The notes under the pieces are model-generated. The model had not been told where the DNA came from. It was given only the letters and a program-made list of their open reading frames with translations, and made no database searches. Positions 17,098-27,200 of a DNA stretch of 64,000 nucleotides are shown here, piece by piece. Origin of the DNA: a bacterium (GTDB lineage: Bacteria > Armatimonadota > Zipacnadia > Zipacnadales > UBA11051); assembly GCA_030604405.1 (NCBI GenBank), contig JAUVVY010000014.1, positions 1 to 64,000 on the forward strand, written 5' to 3'. The first letter of the stretch is position 1; each line of letters starts with the position of its first letter. The position numbers and the translations under genes were made by a program.

Positions 17098-18144
17098 ATG
17101 GATCGGGTAAGAATGGGCTTTGTGGGCGCCGGCTTCATGGGGCAACTGGCTCACATCGCTAACTACGCTCAGGTGGCTGAGTGCGAGCTGGTGGCTCTGG
17201 CGGAGGGGCGCACAGAACTCGCCCGGAAAGTGGCGGCCCGCTACGGCATCGCCAAGCTGTACCGCAATCATCAAGAGCTGGCCGCGGACCCCGATGTGGA
17301 GGCAGTCGCGGCAATTCTGCCCTATCGCCTCAACTATGCGGTGGTGAAAGACCTCCTGCAAGCCGGCAAACACGTCATCACCGAAAAGCCAATCGCGGTC
17401 TCGACGGCGGCGGCAGATGAGCTGGTCGCGCTGGCCCAGGCAAAGGGGCTAATTTACCAGGTAGGTTACATGAAGCGGCACGACACCGGAGTCAGCCTCG
17501 CCAGGGAGACCATCGAACAGTTCCGGCAGAGCGGGGAATCTGGCGCCGCGGACCTTGCCAGGGTGTGGTGCTTCGGAGGCGACTGGCTGGCCGGCATCGA
17601 GGACCCCATCCAGACCGATGAAGAGCTGCCGGACTACGGCTATCAGAGCAGCGAGTTTCCGGAATGGCTCTCGCAGCAGCACCACGGCCTGTTCGATCGC
17701 CTTCTCAATCTGTATAGCCACGTGACCAATCTGCTGCGTTACCTGATCGGGGAAGACTACGCGCTGGAGCATGTGGCGTGGAAGCCGAATAAGCCCTTCG
17801 TGATGTCCGGCTGGTCGGAGAGCGACATTCACTGCGTGTTCGAGTGCGGCGATCTGAAGGCCGCCCGCTGGTACGAAGGCGTGGAACTGCACTTTCCGCA
17901 AGCCGTGGTCCGTATAGATTCTCCCGCACCGATGGCCCGACAAACTCACGCGGACGTGACTGTCTATACGATGGGTGATTCGCCGCAGTCCAGACGGCCA
18001 ATACCAAGGCCGAGTTGGGCCTTCCTGGACCAGGCCAGGCATTTTGTAGCCTGCGTTCGCGGCGAGGTGCCCCAACGCTCACCGGCGAGTGATGCGGCCA
18101 AGGACATCGCCCTTGCCGAAGCAGCCATCCGGCTGGTAATGTGA
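17098..18144 (+). CDS. Gfo/Idh/MocA family oxidoreductase
   Basis: A 348-residue NAD(P)-dependent sugar dehydrogenase-like enzyme. The Rossmann loop GFVGAGFMG is at ~7-15, and the family EKP motif (ITEKPIAVS) is at ~95; a C-terminal alpha/beta substrate domain follows. Members oxidise or reduce sugars and inositols in the cytoplasm. The ATG at 17098 has GGAGG at 17086-17090 (7-nt spacing); an upstream ATG at 17080 would swallow this site. It is the last gene of the lyase/FG-GAP unit and probably handles a released sugar. Confidence 0.9.
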   Translation: MDRVRMGFVGAGFMGQLAHIANYAQVAECELVALAEGRTELARKVAARYGIAKLYRNHQELAADPDVEAVAAILPYRLNYAVVKDLLQAGKHVITEKPIAVSTAAADELVALAQAKGLIYQVGYMKRHDTGVSLARETIEQFRQSGESGAADLARVWCFGGDWLAGIEDPIQTDEELPDYGYQSSEFPEWLSQQHHGLFDRLLNLYSHVTNLLRYLIGEDYALEHVAWKPNKPFVMSGWSESDIHCVFECGDLKAARWYEGVELHFPQAVVRIDSPAPMARQTHADVTVYTMGDSPQSRRPIPRPSWAFLDQARHFVACVRGEVPQRSPASDAAKDIALAEAAIRLVM

Positions 18145-18289
18145 CCGTGTTACTGGCCGCTGTTGTCTTCTGCGACCGTGATACGGTAGAATAGGTAGTG
18201 GGCGTTGGGCGTCGAACAAAACACACAAACGTTCATTTGCAGAGGATGACTCCGACTTACACTATCGTGCCCAGACAGATAGTGAGAGA

Positions 18290-18610
18290 GTGGCAGAGAC
18301 AGTGCACAGACACGGAATACAGATACCCCGGGACGAGATAGCCGATTTCTGCCGGCGGAACAAGATCCGCAAGCTGGCCCTGTTCGGCTCCTTCCTCCGC
18401 GATGACTTCGGGCCCGACAGTGATGTTGACGTACTGGTGGAGCTAAAACCCGATGCCGGAGTGGGCTTCTTCAAGCTCTTTGACATGGAGGCCGAGTTGT
18501 CTCAGATGCTCGGCGGAAGACGTGTGGAAATCAACACCCCCAATTCACTCAGCAAGTACTTCCGCGACGAAGTGCTGGCGGAGGCGGAGACCGTCTATGC
18601 CGAGACATGA
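18290..18610 (+). CDS. mntA: MNT-domain nucleotidyltransferase, MntA-type antitoxin
   Basis: A 106-residue minimal nucleotidyltransferase with GSFLRDDFGPDSDVDVLV at ~34-51, the GSxxR...SDxDxxV active site. In HEPN/MNT modules the MNT protein adds AMP to a tyrosine of the HEPN toxin and thereby silences it. The start is a GTG without a well-spaced ribosome site, so the true start may be the GTG at 18302; the domain is complete either way. It overlaps the HEPN gene by 14 nt. The pair lies alone between a sugar oxidoreductase and a convergent UroD operon. Confidence 0.88.
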   Translation: MAETVHRHGIQIPRDEIADFCRRNKIRKLALFGSFLRDDFGPDSDVDVLVELKPDAGVGFFKLFDMEAELSQMLGGRRVEINTPNSLSKYFRDEVLAEAETVYAET

Positions 18611-18941
18611 CCCATCTGTCCGAATGTTGCACATGCGTGACTTTGCTGAGAAGGCCCTGGCCATGTGCGCAGGGAGAACGCGGTCCGACATGGATGCAGA
18701 TGAGATGTTCAGTCTCGCAGTCACTCGCCTGATAGAACTCGTGGGTGAGGCAGCGAGTCATGTTCCCCGTGAGGTACAACAATCGTATCCGCAAATCCCT
18801 TGGCCCAAGGTCGTAGGCATACGTAATCGTCTCATTCACGGCTATGACTACGTGGATTACGACATCGTTTGGAATGTGGTGCATAACGACTTGCCGCAAC
18901 TGCTGGAGACGCTCAACGCGATCCTTCCACCTGACAGATGA
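18597..18941 (+). CDS. hepT: HEPN-domain ribonuclease toxin, HepT type (DUF86)
   Basis: A 114-residue helical protein ending in the catalytic and modification motif RNRLIHGY (Rx4HxY), followed by DYVDYDIVWNVVHNDLPQL, the usual DUF86 C-terminus. It is a predicted RNase toxin whose motif tyrosine is the MntA target in characterised pairs. The ATG at 18597 lies within the antitoxin's last codons, a typical coupled arrangement. All key residues are present, so the module looks intact. Confidence 0.9.
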   Translation: MPRHDPSVRMLHMRDFAEKALAMCAGRTRSDMDADEMFSLAVTRLIELVGEAASHVPREVQQSYPQIPWPKVVGIRNRLIHGYDYVDYDIVWNVVHNDLPQLLETLNAILPPDR

Positions 18942-18992
18942 TTTCGTGCGGCCCGTCCACGCGCCTCCACCCAGACCACCCGGACCGGAACA

Positions 18993-20057
18993 CTACTCGT
19001 AGCGGCCGTACTCCCGGACTGCCCGGCTTATCGCCAGGAAGTTGCCCTGCCAGCGGTCCGGCGGTACGTCCTCGGTGATGCCGATTATCAGCTTTTGTGC
19101 ACCGCCGTCCTCGTCTATCATCTGGCACGCCATCTCATAGACCTGCTCTTCGCTGCGCAAGTGCACTGAGGAGGGAAAGTTGGTCCACAGCGCCTTGTCG
19201 GGCCAGGCCTTGCGCGCAGCGGCGATGCTCATGTCGGTATCCGGCGCGGGCGTGAAGGCCTCGATGAAATCAAGCTCGGAGTCGGCTATCAGGTCCGCAA
19301 ACAGCCCGCAGTTGTCATCCAGATGGCATCCGTACACCTTCCCGTTTTCGTGCAGCATCCGTCCGAACTCGTTGTACAGCGGCAGTATCAGCTCCTCGAA
19401 CCGCTGTCGTCCGACGATTTGCGGGCTGACGTTGCCGCAGTATTGCACGAACCGGAACGGCCCTGCTGCCATCACCTTGAAGGCCCTGCGGTCTTTGGCG
19501 GCCAGCGCCTCGTACAGTTCCATCACCTGCTCGCGGCGGTCGGCCCACTCGACGCAGAAGGTCTCCACGCCCAGGTAGGTGTAGATGATGGCCTGCAGCG
19601 GCGAGTAGCCGATGGTCGCGCGCAGCACTGCGTCGTCCCCCAGCCACGCCTCGGCTTCGTCGTAGGTCTCGTAGGTCGGCTCGAACTGCGTGTCTTCCGC
19701 CAGAGCGATGAGCTTCGGGTAGTCCTCGGGGCCCTTGAACGGCAGTTCGTGCCGCCACGACGTGAACCCGGCCGGCTCGCTGATGTTCTCCAGGTCGCCC
19801 TCGGGCGTATGAGTGACCGTCTTGACGAGGCCCTTGCCGGTTTCGGGGTCCGTATAACTGATGGTCTCGGTCGTGCAGTTGGAGGTGGCGGACTTCATCG
19901 GGCTGAAGCGGCGGTTGTGAATGCACAGGCCTTCATTGCGCAATTGCCGCTCGACCTGGCACCGCGGCAGCATGCCTTCATAGACCGTGAAGGGCACATG
20001 GTCCGGGCTTGTGCCATTGAGTACGGCTTCCACACGTTCACGCGGCGTCATTTCCAT
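18993..20057 (-). CDS. UroD/MtaA-like methyltransferase family protein 1
   Basis: A 354-residue TIM barrel of the uroporphyrinogen decarboxylase superfamily. It starts MEMTPRERVEAVLNG and has the metal-site-like strand GCHLDDNCGLF at ~245, then ELDFIEAFTPAP. True HemE enzymes have a different, conserved N-terminus, so this group is more like the corrinoid/cobalamin methyltransferase branch (MtaA, MtbA, CmuA); no corrinoid protein gene is visible nearby. AAGGTGG precedes the ATG. The leader and first ~20 codons closely resemble those of the next gene upstream, showing a tandem duplication. Confidence 0.85.
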   Translation of the reverse strand: MEMTPRERVEAVLNGTSPDHVPFTVYEGMLPRCQVERQLRNEGLCIHNRRFSPMKSATSNCTTETISYTDPETGKGLVKTVTHTPEGDLENISEPAGFTSWRHELPFKGPEDYPKLIALAEDTQFEPTYETYDEAEAWLGDDAVLRATIGYSPLQAIIYTYLGVETFCVEWADRREQVMELYEALAAKDRRAFKVMAAGPFRFVQYCGNVSPQIVGRQRFEELILPLYNEFGRMLHENGKVYGCHLDDNCGLFADLIADSELDFIEAFTPAPDTDMSIAAARKAWPDKALWTNFPSSVHLRSEEQVYEMACQMIDEDGGAQKLIIGITEDVPPDRWQGNFLAISRAVREYGRYE

Positions 20058-20130
20058 GTTAACCCACCTTGGATAATTTCCCCAGGAGTTGACTGTAATT
20101 CACTTTCGTAATGAAAAAGCTGGAGCGTGA

Positions 20131-21207
20131 TTATTCCACTGGCAGGGGCAAGGCTCCTGCCTCGGCCAGGGCATGGGAGATTGCGCTTACGCTGGTCTGC
20201 CAGACAGCATTGGGGATGTTCTCAGTGATGCCGACTATGAAACCGTCGCCCGGCGCGACGTCGCGCAGCATCTGGCGAGTGTATTCGACTATCTCGTCAG
20301 GCGGCCATAAGTGCACCGGCGAGGGGTAGTTGGTCCAGATGATCTTGTCCGGCCAGGCGGCCCGGGCATCCGCCAGCTCCAAATCGCCGTCAGGGACCGC
20401 CGCGAAGGCCTCCACAATGTCCACCTGCGATGCAGCCACCGCACCAGCCAGCAGCTTCATCCGGCCGTCCATGTGCACCGCCAGGAGCTTGCCCCGCGGA
20501 TGCAGATAAGCCGCGAACTCATCGTAGCAGGGCACACAGTATTGCTCAAAGCGCTCTAAGCCGATCATATCGCTGGTAATGTTGTCACCAACATGCAGCA
20601 CCAGAGCGGGGCTGTCCGCGGCAATCTCGTATTGCTCCCGCCGGCGCTGTGCAATCGTCTCATAGAGCCCGAAGAATTCATCAGGGCGCTCGTGCATGTC
20701 TATAGCGAACTGCTCGTGACTCATCAGCTCCCACATCATGTGCATCATCGGCGTACGCGGGAACCATCCGCCCAGAACCACGCCCGCCTCGCCCATGTTG
20801 GCAACAGCAGTCAGAAACTGCTCGCAAGCCGGCGTATAGACTTCATCGCGCAGCATGAACTCGACGACTTTGTAGTCCTGCGGCCGCTTGATCAGATACT
20901 CGCTGAGGCGGCTTGTACCATACCCGCCACCGGTGCGGTGGGTCTGAGAGACCTCACCCACCGGCGTGCGGAAAGTGTCGCGAATATACAGGACGCCATC
21001 TTCGTAGTATTGCAGGGATTGGACTTGGACGTGCGGGCGCGTGGTGGTGAAGACCTGGCAATCGCTGACCAGGGCCAGACCCTCGTTGCGCAAGGCCTGC
21101 TCTGTTTCCCCTCGCGGGAGCAGTCCAGAATAGCAAGTCAACGGCACGCGGTCGGGCCTGCGCCCGTTGAGCACGGCTTCCACACGTTGTCGCGGCGTCA
21201 TTTCCAT
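20131..21207 (-). CDS. UroD/MtaA-like methyltransferase family protein 2
   Basis: A 358-residue paralogue of the neighbouring gene (MEMTPRQRVEAVLNGRRPDR). The metal-site strand reads LLAVHMDGRMK, lacking the cysteine found in copy 1, so metal binding or substrate may differ. A later segment, AWPDKIIWTNYPSPVHL, parallels copy 1 AWPDKALWTNFPSSVHL. It is in the same minus-strand run, 73 nt before copy 1 and 46 nt after copy 3, so likely one transcript. The methyl donor and acceptor are unknown. Confidence 0.85.
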   Translation of the reverse strand: MEMTPRQRVEAVLNGRRPDRVPLTCYSGLLPRGETEQALRNEGLALVSDCQVFTTTRPHVQVQSLQYYEDGVLYIRDTFRTPVGEVSQTHRTGGGYGTSRLSEYLIKRPQDYKVVEFMLRDEVYTPACEQFLTAVANMGEAGVVLGGWFPRTPMMHMMWELMSHEQFAIDMHERPDEFFGLYETIAQRRREQYEIAADSPALVLHVGDNITSDMIGLERFEQYCVPCYDEFAAYLHPRGKLLAVHMDGRMKLLAGAVAASQVDIVEAFAAVPDGDLELADARAAWPDKIIWTNYPSPVHLWPPDEIVEYTRQMLRDVAPGDGFIVGITENIPNAVWQTSVSAISHALAEAGALPLPVE

Positions 21208-21253
21208 GCTAACCCACCTTGTGCTTGGAATTGCCGAATTCGTCCCGACACTG

Positions 21254-22381
21254 TCAACCAGAACAGGAGCCGTACTTCAGGCCGGCCAGCAGATAGGCCT
21301 CGCAGTTCTCCAGGACCTTGCCGAGTTGCTCGCCGTCCCGGACGGCGTTAGTGCCGGCGGTTCCTCCCGTGGTTCGCAGGCTAAAGCCACCGCCGCGCGC
21401 GCCTGCTGTGATGGCATCGCACACCGCCGCCTCGACCTGCTCTGTGCTCCAGGTTGGAAAGTACGGTGAGGGGATATTGCCGGACAGCAACATGCGATCA
21501 CCGACACGGCGCTTGGCCTCGGCGAGGTCCACATCGCCCATCGGCGCAGCCTCCAGAGGCTCGATCGAATCAATGCCCATCTCCGAGAACCGCTGCAGGT
21601 AGTTCATCGCGTTACCGTGGCAGTGGGCTCGCAGCTTCCCGCCGTGGGCGTGGATGACATCGTTCACCTGCTTGTCATAGTGGAAGACGAACTCCTCGAA
21701 AAAGTCTGTCCCGGCCCAGGGTGGGATCAGCATCTCGTGGGCGCAGACGGAGAAGTAGGGGCCGATACCAGCCTGCAGCATTGCCTCCACCGCGCGGGCG
21801 ACATGTTCGTTGGTCACCTCCAGGAAGCGGTGTATCAAGTCCCGGTGGGTCTTGAACCAGATATACACCTCTTCCATGGTGGCGTTGCGCACCAGCCAGC
21901 CGAGCGGATGCAGGATGCTGACCAGCACAATGCCCTTGTCGCCCACATTGGCGACTGCGCGGTCGAATTCCTCCACATCCGGTTCGCGGACCTCGAAGCT
22001 TGCCTCGATAAGCCTCTCGATGTCCTGTGGGGAGGTGATGTAGCGCTTCTCCCATCGGCAGTCGGGTACATCTACCTCGAAAACAGGCTCCCGGACCACG
22101 CCGCTAAATGGCCCGGCCGGCGTGTCGTAGATGCGCTCGGTGCGCACGAACTCGCCGGGCTTGCGCGCCAGCTCTCTCTCCGAATAGGTCGCCGCCAGAC
22201 CCAGGAAGCCCCACTCGTAGGGGGAGAATTCGAAGAAGTTGTCCGCGTGCTGCGCGATCAGTTCCAGGACCCGCTCGCCGCGCGGGTGTTGGTCGGCGAG
22301 CGCACCGATTCTGAGCTCGATGGGCACCCGATCCGGCTCCCGAAAAGACCAGGCTGTCTCCAGGCGCTCTCTTGAAGTCAT
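21254..22381 (-). CDS. UroD/MtaA-like methyltransferase family protein 3
   Basis: A 375-residue UroD-superfamily barrel beginning MTSRERLETAWSFREPDRVP. It contains LRAHCHGNAMNYLQ (His-x-Cys-His) at ~260, IDSIEPLEAAPMGDV, and a glycine-rich C-terminal strand GGGFSLRTTGGT. The His-Cys arrangement resembles zinc ligands of MtaA-like methyltransferases. The ATG at 22381 is used because GGGGAAG lies just upstream and the family N-terminus begins there. It is second of four UroD-like genes in transcription order. Confidence 0.85.
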   Translation of the reverse strand: MTSRERLETAWSFREPDRVPIELRIGALADQHPRGERVLELIAQHADNFFEFSPYEWGFLGLAATYSERELARKPGEFVRTERIYDTPAGPFSGVVREPVFEVDVPDCRWEKRYITSPQDIERLIEASFEVREPDVEEFDRAVANVGDKGIVLVSILHPLGWLVRNATMEEVYIWFKTHRDLIHRFLEVTNEHVARAVEAMLQAGIGPYFSVCAHEMLIPPWAGTDFFEEFVFHYDKQVNDVIHAHGGKLRAHCHGNAMNYLQRFSEMGIDSIEPLEAAPMGDVDLAEAKRRVGDRMLLSGNIPSPYFPTWSTEQVEAAVCDAITAGARGGGFSLRTTGGTAGTNAVRDGEQLGKVLENCEAYLLAGLKYGSCSG

Positions 22382-22554
22382 CCGATACTTCCCCTTACGG
22401 ACGCGCAGTGTCCCACGGACAAACACACGGATAGATGCTCGGTTCAGCTCGGTCTTGTTAGCGTCTTCCTACTACAGGTAATAAGCAAATCGCTGAGAAC
22501 GCACCATCTTGCCACCACGATGGCTGTGGGCCAGTGCGAAGTGCGAACGGCGTC

Positions 22555-23790
22555 TCACGCGTACTTCTCCGCAATTCCTATCGCCAATCTGGCCCAGTCG
22601 CGGAGGCGCTCAGGGCGCCCCCACAATGTCTCCAACTCGCGCAGCACCACCTGGTAGTAATGCCCCTGCAGCCGCTTTAGACCCGACTCCAGGTGCCGGC
22701 GGTGCTCGTCCAAATCGTCGGGCATTGTGACCTGGGTCGAGGACTGCCGCCACATTATCGTGTAATTTCTGCCGCACGCCTCGATCACCTTGTCCAGCTC
22801 CGTCCAGAAGGAGCACACGAAGATGCGCAGGTTCGGAATCCGCAGCACGATGTCAGTCTTGGTAGTCAGGTTCTCGCAGCAGCCGTACTGCACCGCGCCG
22901 AACTGCTGGAACAGTACCGTCTGGTAATTGAGCAGGAACTCTTCCTGCATGGCTGGGGATACCTGGTCGAATTCCTGGCTATTGGCCGCGACCCAGAGAT
23001 TATGCAGTCCTACCGGGCCATCGGCCGGAGGCTCGTTCAGCGGATCGCTGCAGAACATCGGCTCGTGGTGGTTGGTGGTCAGTGCGCCGGCGTCTTCGGC
23101 TGCGCGCTGGGTACGCAAAACGCCCTCGGTGAGTTTTGCCATCGCCCGGTGCACCAACTCCGGCCGGAATGCCATGTCCTCCATCATCGGCGCCATGCCG
23201 CGCAACTGCTCGAGATGGGTCCCGAGTTGCGGGCCCAGAGGCGGAGAGCCGGTGATGCGCACCGGCATTATATCACCGAGCAGGTCCTGCATCCGCGATG
23301 CCGCCCGCTCTGTTTCCTCCGGATCGCAGGTGAACTCCGGCACGCGGATTCTTGCATAATCCTCAGGCGTCTCAATGGGGTGATAGTAGCGAAAGCCACC
23401 CAACTCCGTGGTGCCGGTCGAGACGTGCGTCGGCAGGCCCCAGGTGTGCTCGGCATCGCATTTCCAGACCGCGCCGGCACCCCACCAGGGCTCAACGATG
23501 TGGTCGTCCCCGACCCAGTCCTTGTACAGATGCTGGCGAAAGGTGTACTCGACGCTGCGGCACAGCGGATCGCTGCATTCCAGCGCATCCTCCGGCAGTA
23601 TCTGGCTCCAGGCCCCGGCGGGTCGGCACCATACCGGCGCACGGTCCGGCCGCCGGCGCTCACTCACATCCCGCCAGCGCTGCCTGCGGTCCTCATATTC
23701 CTCGCTGGTGGCGAGTTCCATGACCCGTGCGGCAAGCTCGCGCACGATGGCCTGGTCTCTGGAAGGAAAGCCGCCTGTGCTGCCAGCCAT
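22555..23790 (-). CDS. UroD-superfamily protein 4 (divergent)
   Basis: A 411-residue protein, distant from the other three. RRRPDRAPVWCRPAGAW matches the family N-terminal RxPDRxPV motif. Later come GLHNLWVAANSQEF, VQYGCCENLTTKTDIVLR and a C-terminal helical stretch ending AIGIAEKYA. The start at 23790 has AGGTGA 5 nt upstream; an open frame continuing to 24078 reads through intergenic palindromes (LTPGPSPAGRGG) and is rejected. It heads the four-gene run; its sequence suggests a different substrate from copies 1-3. Confidence 0.75.
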   Translation of the reverse strand: MAGSTGGFPSRDQAIVRELAARVMELATSEEYEDRRQRWRDVSERRRPDRAPVWCRPAGAWSQILPEDALECSDPLCRSVEYTFRQHLYKDWVGDDHIVEPWWGAGAVWKCDAEHTWGLPTHVSTGTTELGGFRYYHPIETPEDYARIRVPEFTCDPEETERAASRMQDLLGDIMPVRITGSPPLGPQLGTHLEQLRGMAPMMEDMAFRPELVHRAMAKLTEGVLRTQRAAEDAGALTTNHHEPMFCSDPLNEPPADGPVGLHNLWVAANSQEFDQVSPAMQEEFLLNYQTVLFQQFGAVQYGCCENLTTKTDIVLRIPNLRIFVCSFWTELDKVIEACGRNYTIMWRQSSTQVTMPDDLDEHRRHLESGLKRLQGHYYQVVLRELETLWGRPERLRDWARLAIGIAEKYA

Positions 23791-24253
23791 GACTATCACC
23801 TGGTGGGTATTTTCAAGACGCATGCAGTCGGGCACCCACTCCACAGGAGTCGGGTACCCACTCCGAGGAGTGGGTGAGGCGTCTCGCCTGTCTCTTGTAG
23901 GGCACGGGCTTGGCGTAGGCCCTGCCGTGTGCGCCCTGAGCCTGCCGCTGCCGTTCCCCCCTCTCCCTGCGGGAGAGGGGCCGGGGGTGAGGGCCGCCGT
24001 TGCCGTAGCCTTTCGGAGAGCCCGGCCCGCGCACAACGCTATCAAGCCAAGGTCCGCAAACAAGACTTCCACAACCATCAGACATTTCCTGTGTGTACTT
24101 CTCCGTGGGTATGATATTCCTTGTGTGATGCGTCAATTCCTGGCTGTGCCGCTATCCACTGCTCGTCACTATTCACATGCTGGGGAAGGAAATACAACGT
24201 CCTGTGTGTAAAGGAATACTCAGGCCGCAATACTGCACGAGGAGGCCGTAATC
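23791..24253. repeat. Divergent spacer with two classic hairpin repeats
   Basis: This 463-bp spacer lies between divergent genes. It contains CCCACTCC (23857-23864) paired with GGAGTGGG (23867-23874), and CCCCTCTCCC (23958-23967) paired with GGGAGAGGGG (23971-23980) followed by CCGGGGGTGAGGG, a repeat type widespread in uncultured bacterial genomes. A TTGTAGGGCACGGGCTTG unit lies near 23896. GGAGG at 24241-24245 serves the next gene. No small gene is seen. Confidence 0.7.
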
Positions 24254-27200
24254 ATGAGAGCAAGCGTGGTGAGCTGCGTCATAGTGGCGCTGGTCATCTC
24301 CGCTACGCTGGCGTCGGCACAAGGGCTGACGCTGCGGACGGGAGATGGCCTGGTGCTGGAGTTGTCGGTGGCAGGTGAGGTGACCGCGGCACAAATCGGC
24401 GCGGCGAAACTGCCGCTTGCTGGTGCGGGCGGATTCTCTGTCGCCGATTTTCACAGCCAGCCGGAGCCGCAGAATATAGTCGCAAACCCGGGCTTCGAGC
24501 AGGGCGCACAGGGGTGGAATCTGCGAGCCGGCCAGAGCATTGACGAGAAGATATTCCATAGCGGCAAACGTGCGGTGCGGCTGGAGGTCCCGGGGCCAGA
24601 CCCGGCCAGTTCGAATGTCGGCTGCACGGTCCCCGTGAAGCCGAATACCGCGTACCGCTGCGAGCTGTGGGTGCGGCGGGAGAATGTCGGCGTCTGCGGC
24701 GCGTACGCTTCGGAGCGAGATGACAACAACAAGTTGACTGGCAAGCAGACCCAGGTCGGCAGGTCGATTCCGAAGCTGGACGGCGTGTGGCACAAACTCA
24801 TCTGGGAGCTGACCACGCAGCCGCAGACCACCCGGCTCAATTTCCGCAGCGACATCTACAAGTCAACGGGAACGCTGTGGCTGGATGATTTCTTCATTGC
24901 GGAGGTCGACAAGACACTCTATCAGCCGCTTACGGGACAGGCCGAAAAGCGCGGCGACGCGCTAGTGTTCCGTGGCGGTCTGGCTGATGCAGGGCTTGAG
25001 CTACAAGCCACGTTGACCGCTGACGATGAAGCGATCCGGGTCGAGGGTGTGGTGCGTGATACTACGGGCCGGGACCGGGCGGTGGGCGTGCGGTTCGGGG
25101 TGCCGATAAATGCCCAGGGCTGGACCTGGTACAACGAACTGGAAGAGCGCGAGGAAATCTCCGCTGAAAAGGCTTATCGCCACACCTATGGCTGCAGGTC
25201 CGGAACCGGCGTCTGCTCGATCTACCCGTGGTCCGCGCTGAGCGGGCCGGATGCCGGCCTCACTCTGGCGCTGCCGGTCTCACAAGGCCCCCGGGTATTC
25301 CTGATTCAGCACGACCAGCGCCGGCCACAGACCTCGCTTACCTTCTACTTCGGCCTGGCGCAGGATGCGGCTAACAACCCCAGCCGCGCGCCGTTCTCCT
25401 TCCTCATCTACACCCACGATCCCGCCTGGGGGATGCGGTCGGCGATGGAGAAGTACTACCGCCTCTTCCCCGAGAGCTTTGTGAAGCGGCCGCGATACGA
25501 GGGCTATCTCAACTACGCGAACCTGGAGCCATATGACCCAGACACCCACGCTCTCGTGGCGTACGGCACCAACCTCGACGACGCCAGCGATTTCGGTGAG
25601 GGCTACAAGTTCATCTGGCACCTGCACGGCTGCTATGATTTCAGGATGGTGCCCTACGACGATCCCAAGCGGCCTTCTGATGAAAAGGTCATGGAGCTGC
25701 TGGGTGAGATTGTCGAGGCTGAGAAGGAGAAGCCGAGGTACTATATTCCGACCGCCGAGACGATAAAGAAGCTGACCTATGGCCCGGACGGGCAGATCCT
25801 CTACATCGGCGACACCAGGTACTGGCGGCCGCAGGAGGGCTACAACCGCACCGACAAGCCCGGCTGGGGGCTGAACTTCAGGGTCAACGAGGACCCCGGA
25901 GTGTCGGAGCACCTCGCCAACGTCTCGCGGCAGAAGCTCGAAAAGTATGCTGAGGATGAGACCCGCAAGCCCTTCGACGCAATGTTCACGGCCGACGCAA
26001 TCGAGGGGTACTTCGCGAATTCCTCCGGCCTCAACTTCCGCCGCGAGCACTTCGCCACCACGCAAGTGCCGCTGACGTTCGGCAGGGAGAGCCTGAAGGT
26101 CGCGATGCCGAACACGATCTGGGATTTCCACAAGCAGGTCTGGTGGCCGCTGACGCAACAGCATCAGGTCGTCACCCACGGCAATGCCAACAAGTACGAG
26201 CAGACCTTCACGATGCCGTTCGTGGATCTGCCCATGATTGAGAATGAATGGGACCGCGGACACCCGGAGAGATTCGAGCGGTATCTGAGGGCGATCGCGC
26301 ACCATAAGATATGGCGGTTCTGGAGGGTGCTGGGGGCCGGTGAGAAGGATGAGGCGAGTGTGCGGCGGCATTTCGCCCGCGGACTGGCTTATGCGGTGTA
26401 TCCGTGCGTGGGGCCACTGCAGTCAATCAGTGGCGGTCTGGAAAAGTACCGGGACCTATACAGGCAGTATGTACCCGCGATTGAGGAGCTCTCGATCGCC
26501 GGCTGGGAGCCGGTGCCATACGCCCGCGCCACCGCAGACGTCATAGTCGAGCGCTACGGCTCATACGAAGCCGGCGAGCTGCACTTCACCTTCCGCAACT
26601 ACGATGATGAGGCCGCGAAGGTGACGGTGGTGAGCCTCGACCGCCAGGCGCTGGGAATACCCGAAAACGAGGAACTGGTCGCGGTGGACATCCTGCCAGG
26701 GCTGGCTGCAACCACGCGGGTTGAGCCGCAAGACTGGAAGGTCGAAGTCGAACCTGACAATGCGCGAGCTTTTTGGATGGGAACGAGAGAGCAGATGGCG
26801 CAACATGGCTTCAGGCTGGCCGAGCGGCTGCTCGGGAAGATAGACCGGCTGTTCGCCACGGAGCTGAGCGAGCAAAACCGGGCCGACATTGCCACAATGA
26901 TGCAACTTGCCCAGACCGCACGCGGCTTCAGCGGCGATCAGGCCCTGCTTGCGACCAATCGGCTGTATGGCCACATGGATGAACTGCAGCAGGCGATCGA
27001 AACCAAAGCACCCGTGGACCTGGCGAAGCTGTGCGACCGTCTGCGGGCCGCTTTGAGCCACGTGGTCGCCGGGCTGGTGGAGGTGGAAGTATCCGGGCCA
27101 AGGGTGATAGAAAACGGCCTGCGCGGGGAGACACTGGAAGCAAGATGGGCCCTGGATCTGCTGCAAGTTGCTGCCATCAACATCGAAGATGCGCGCGTGC

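Noticed and set aside
23791-24078. N-terminal extension of the fourth UroD-like protein
   Set aside because: The extension translates intergenic hairpins (LTPGPSPAGRGG); the start at 23790 has a ribosome site and matches the family length.
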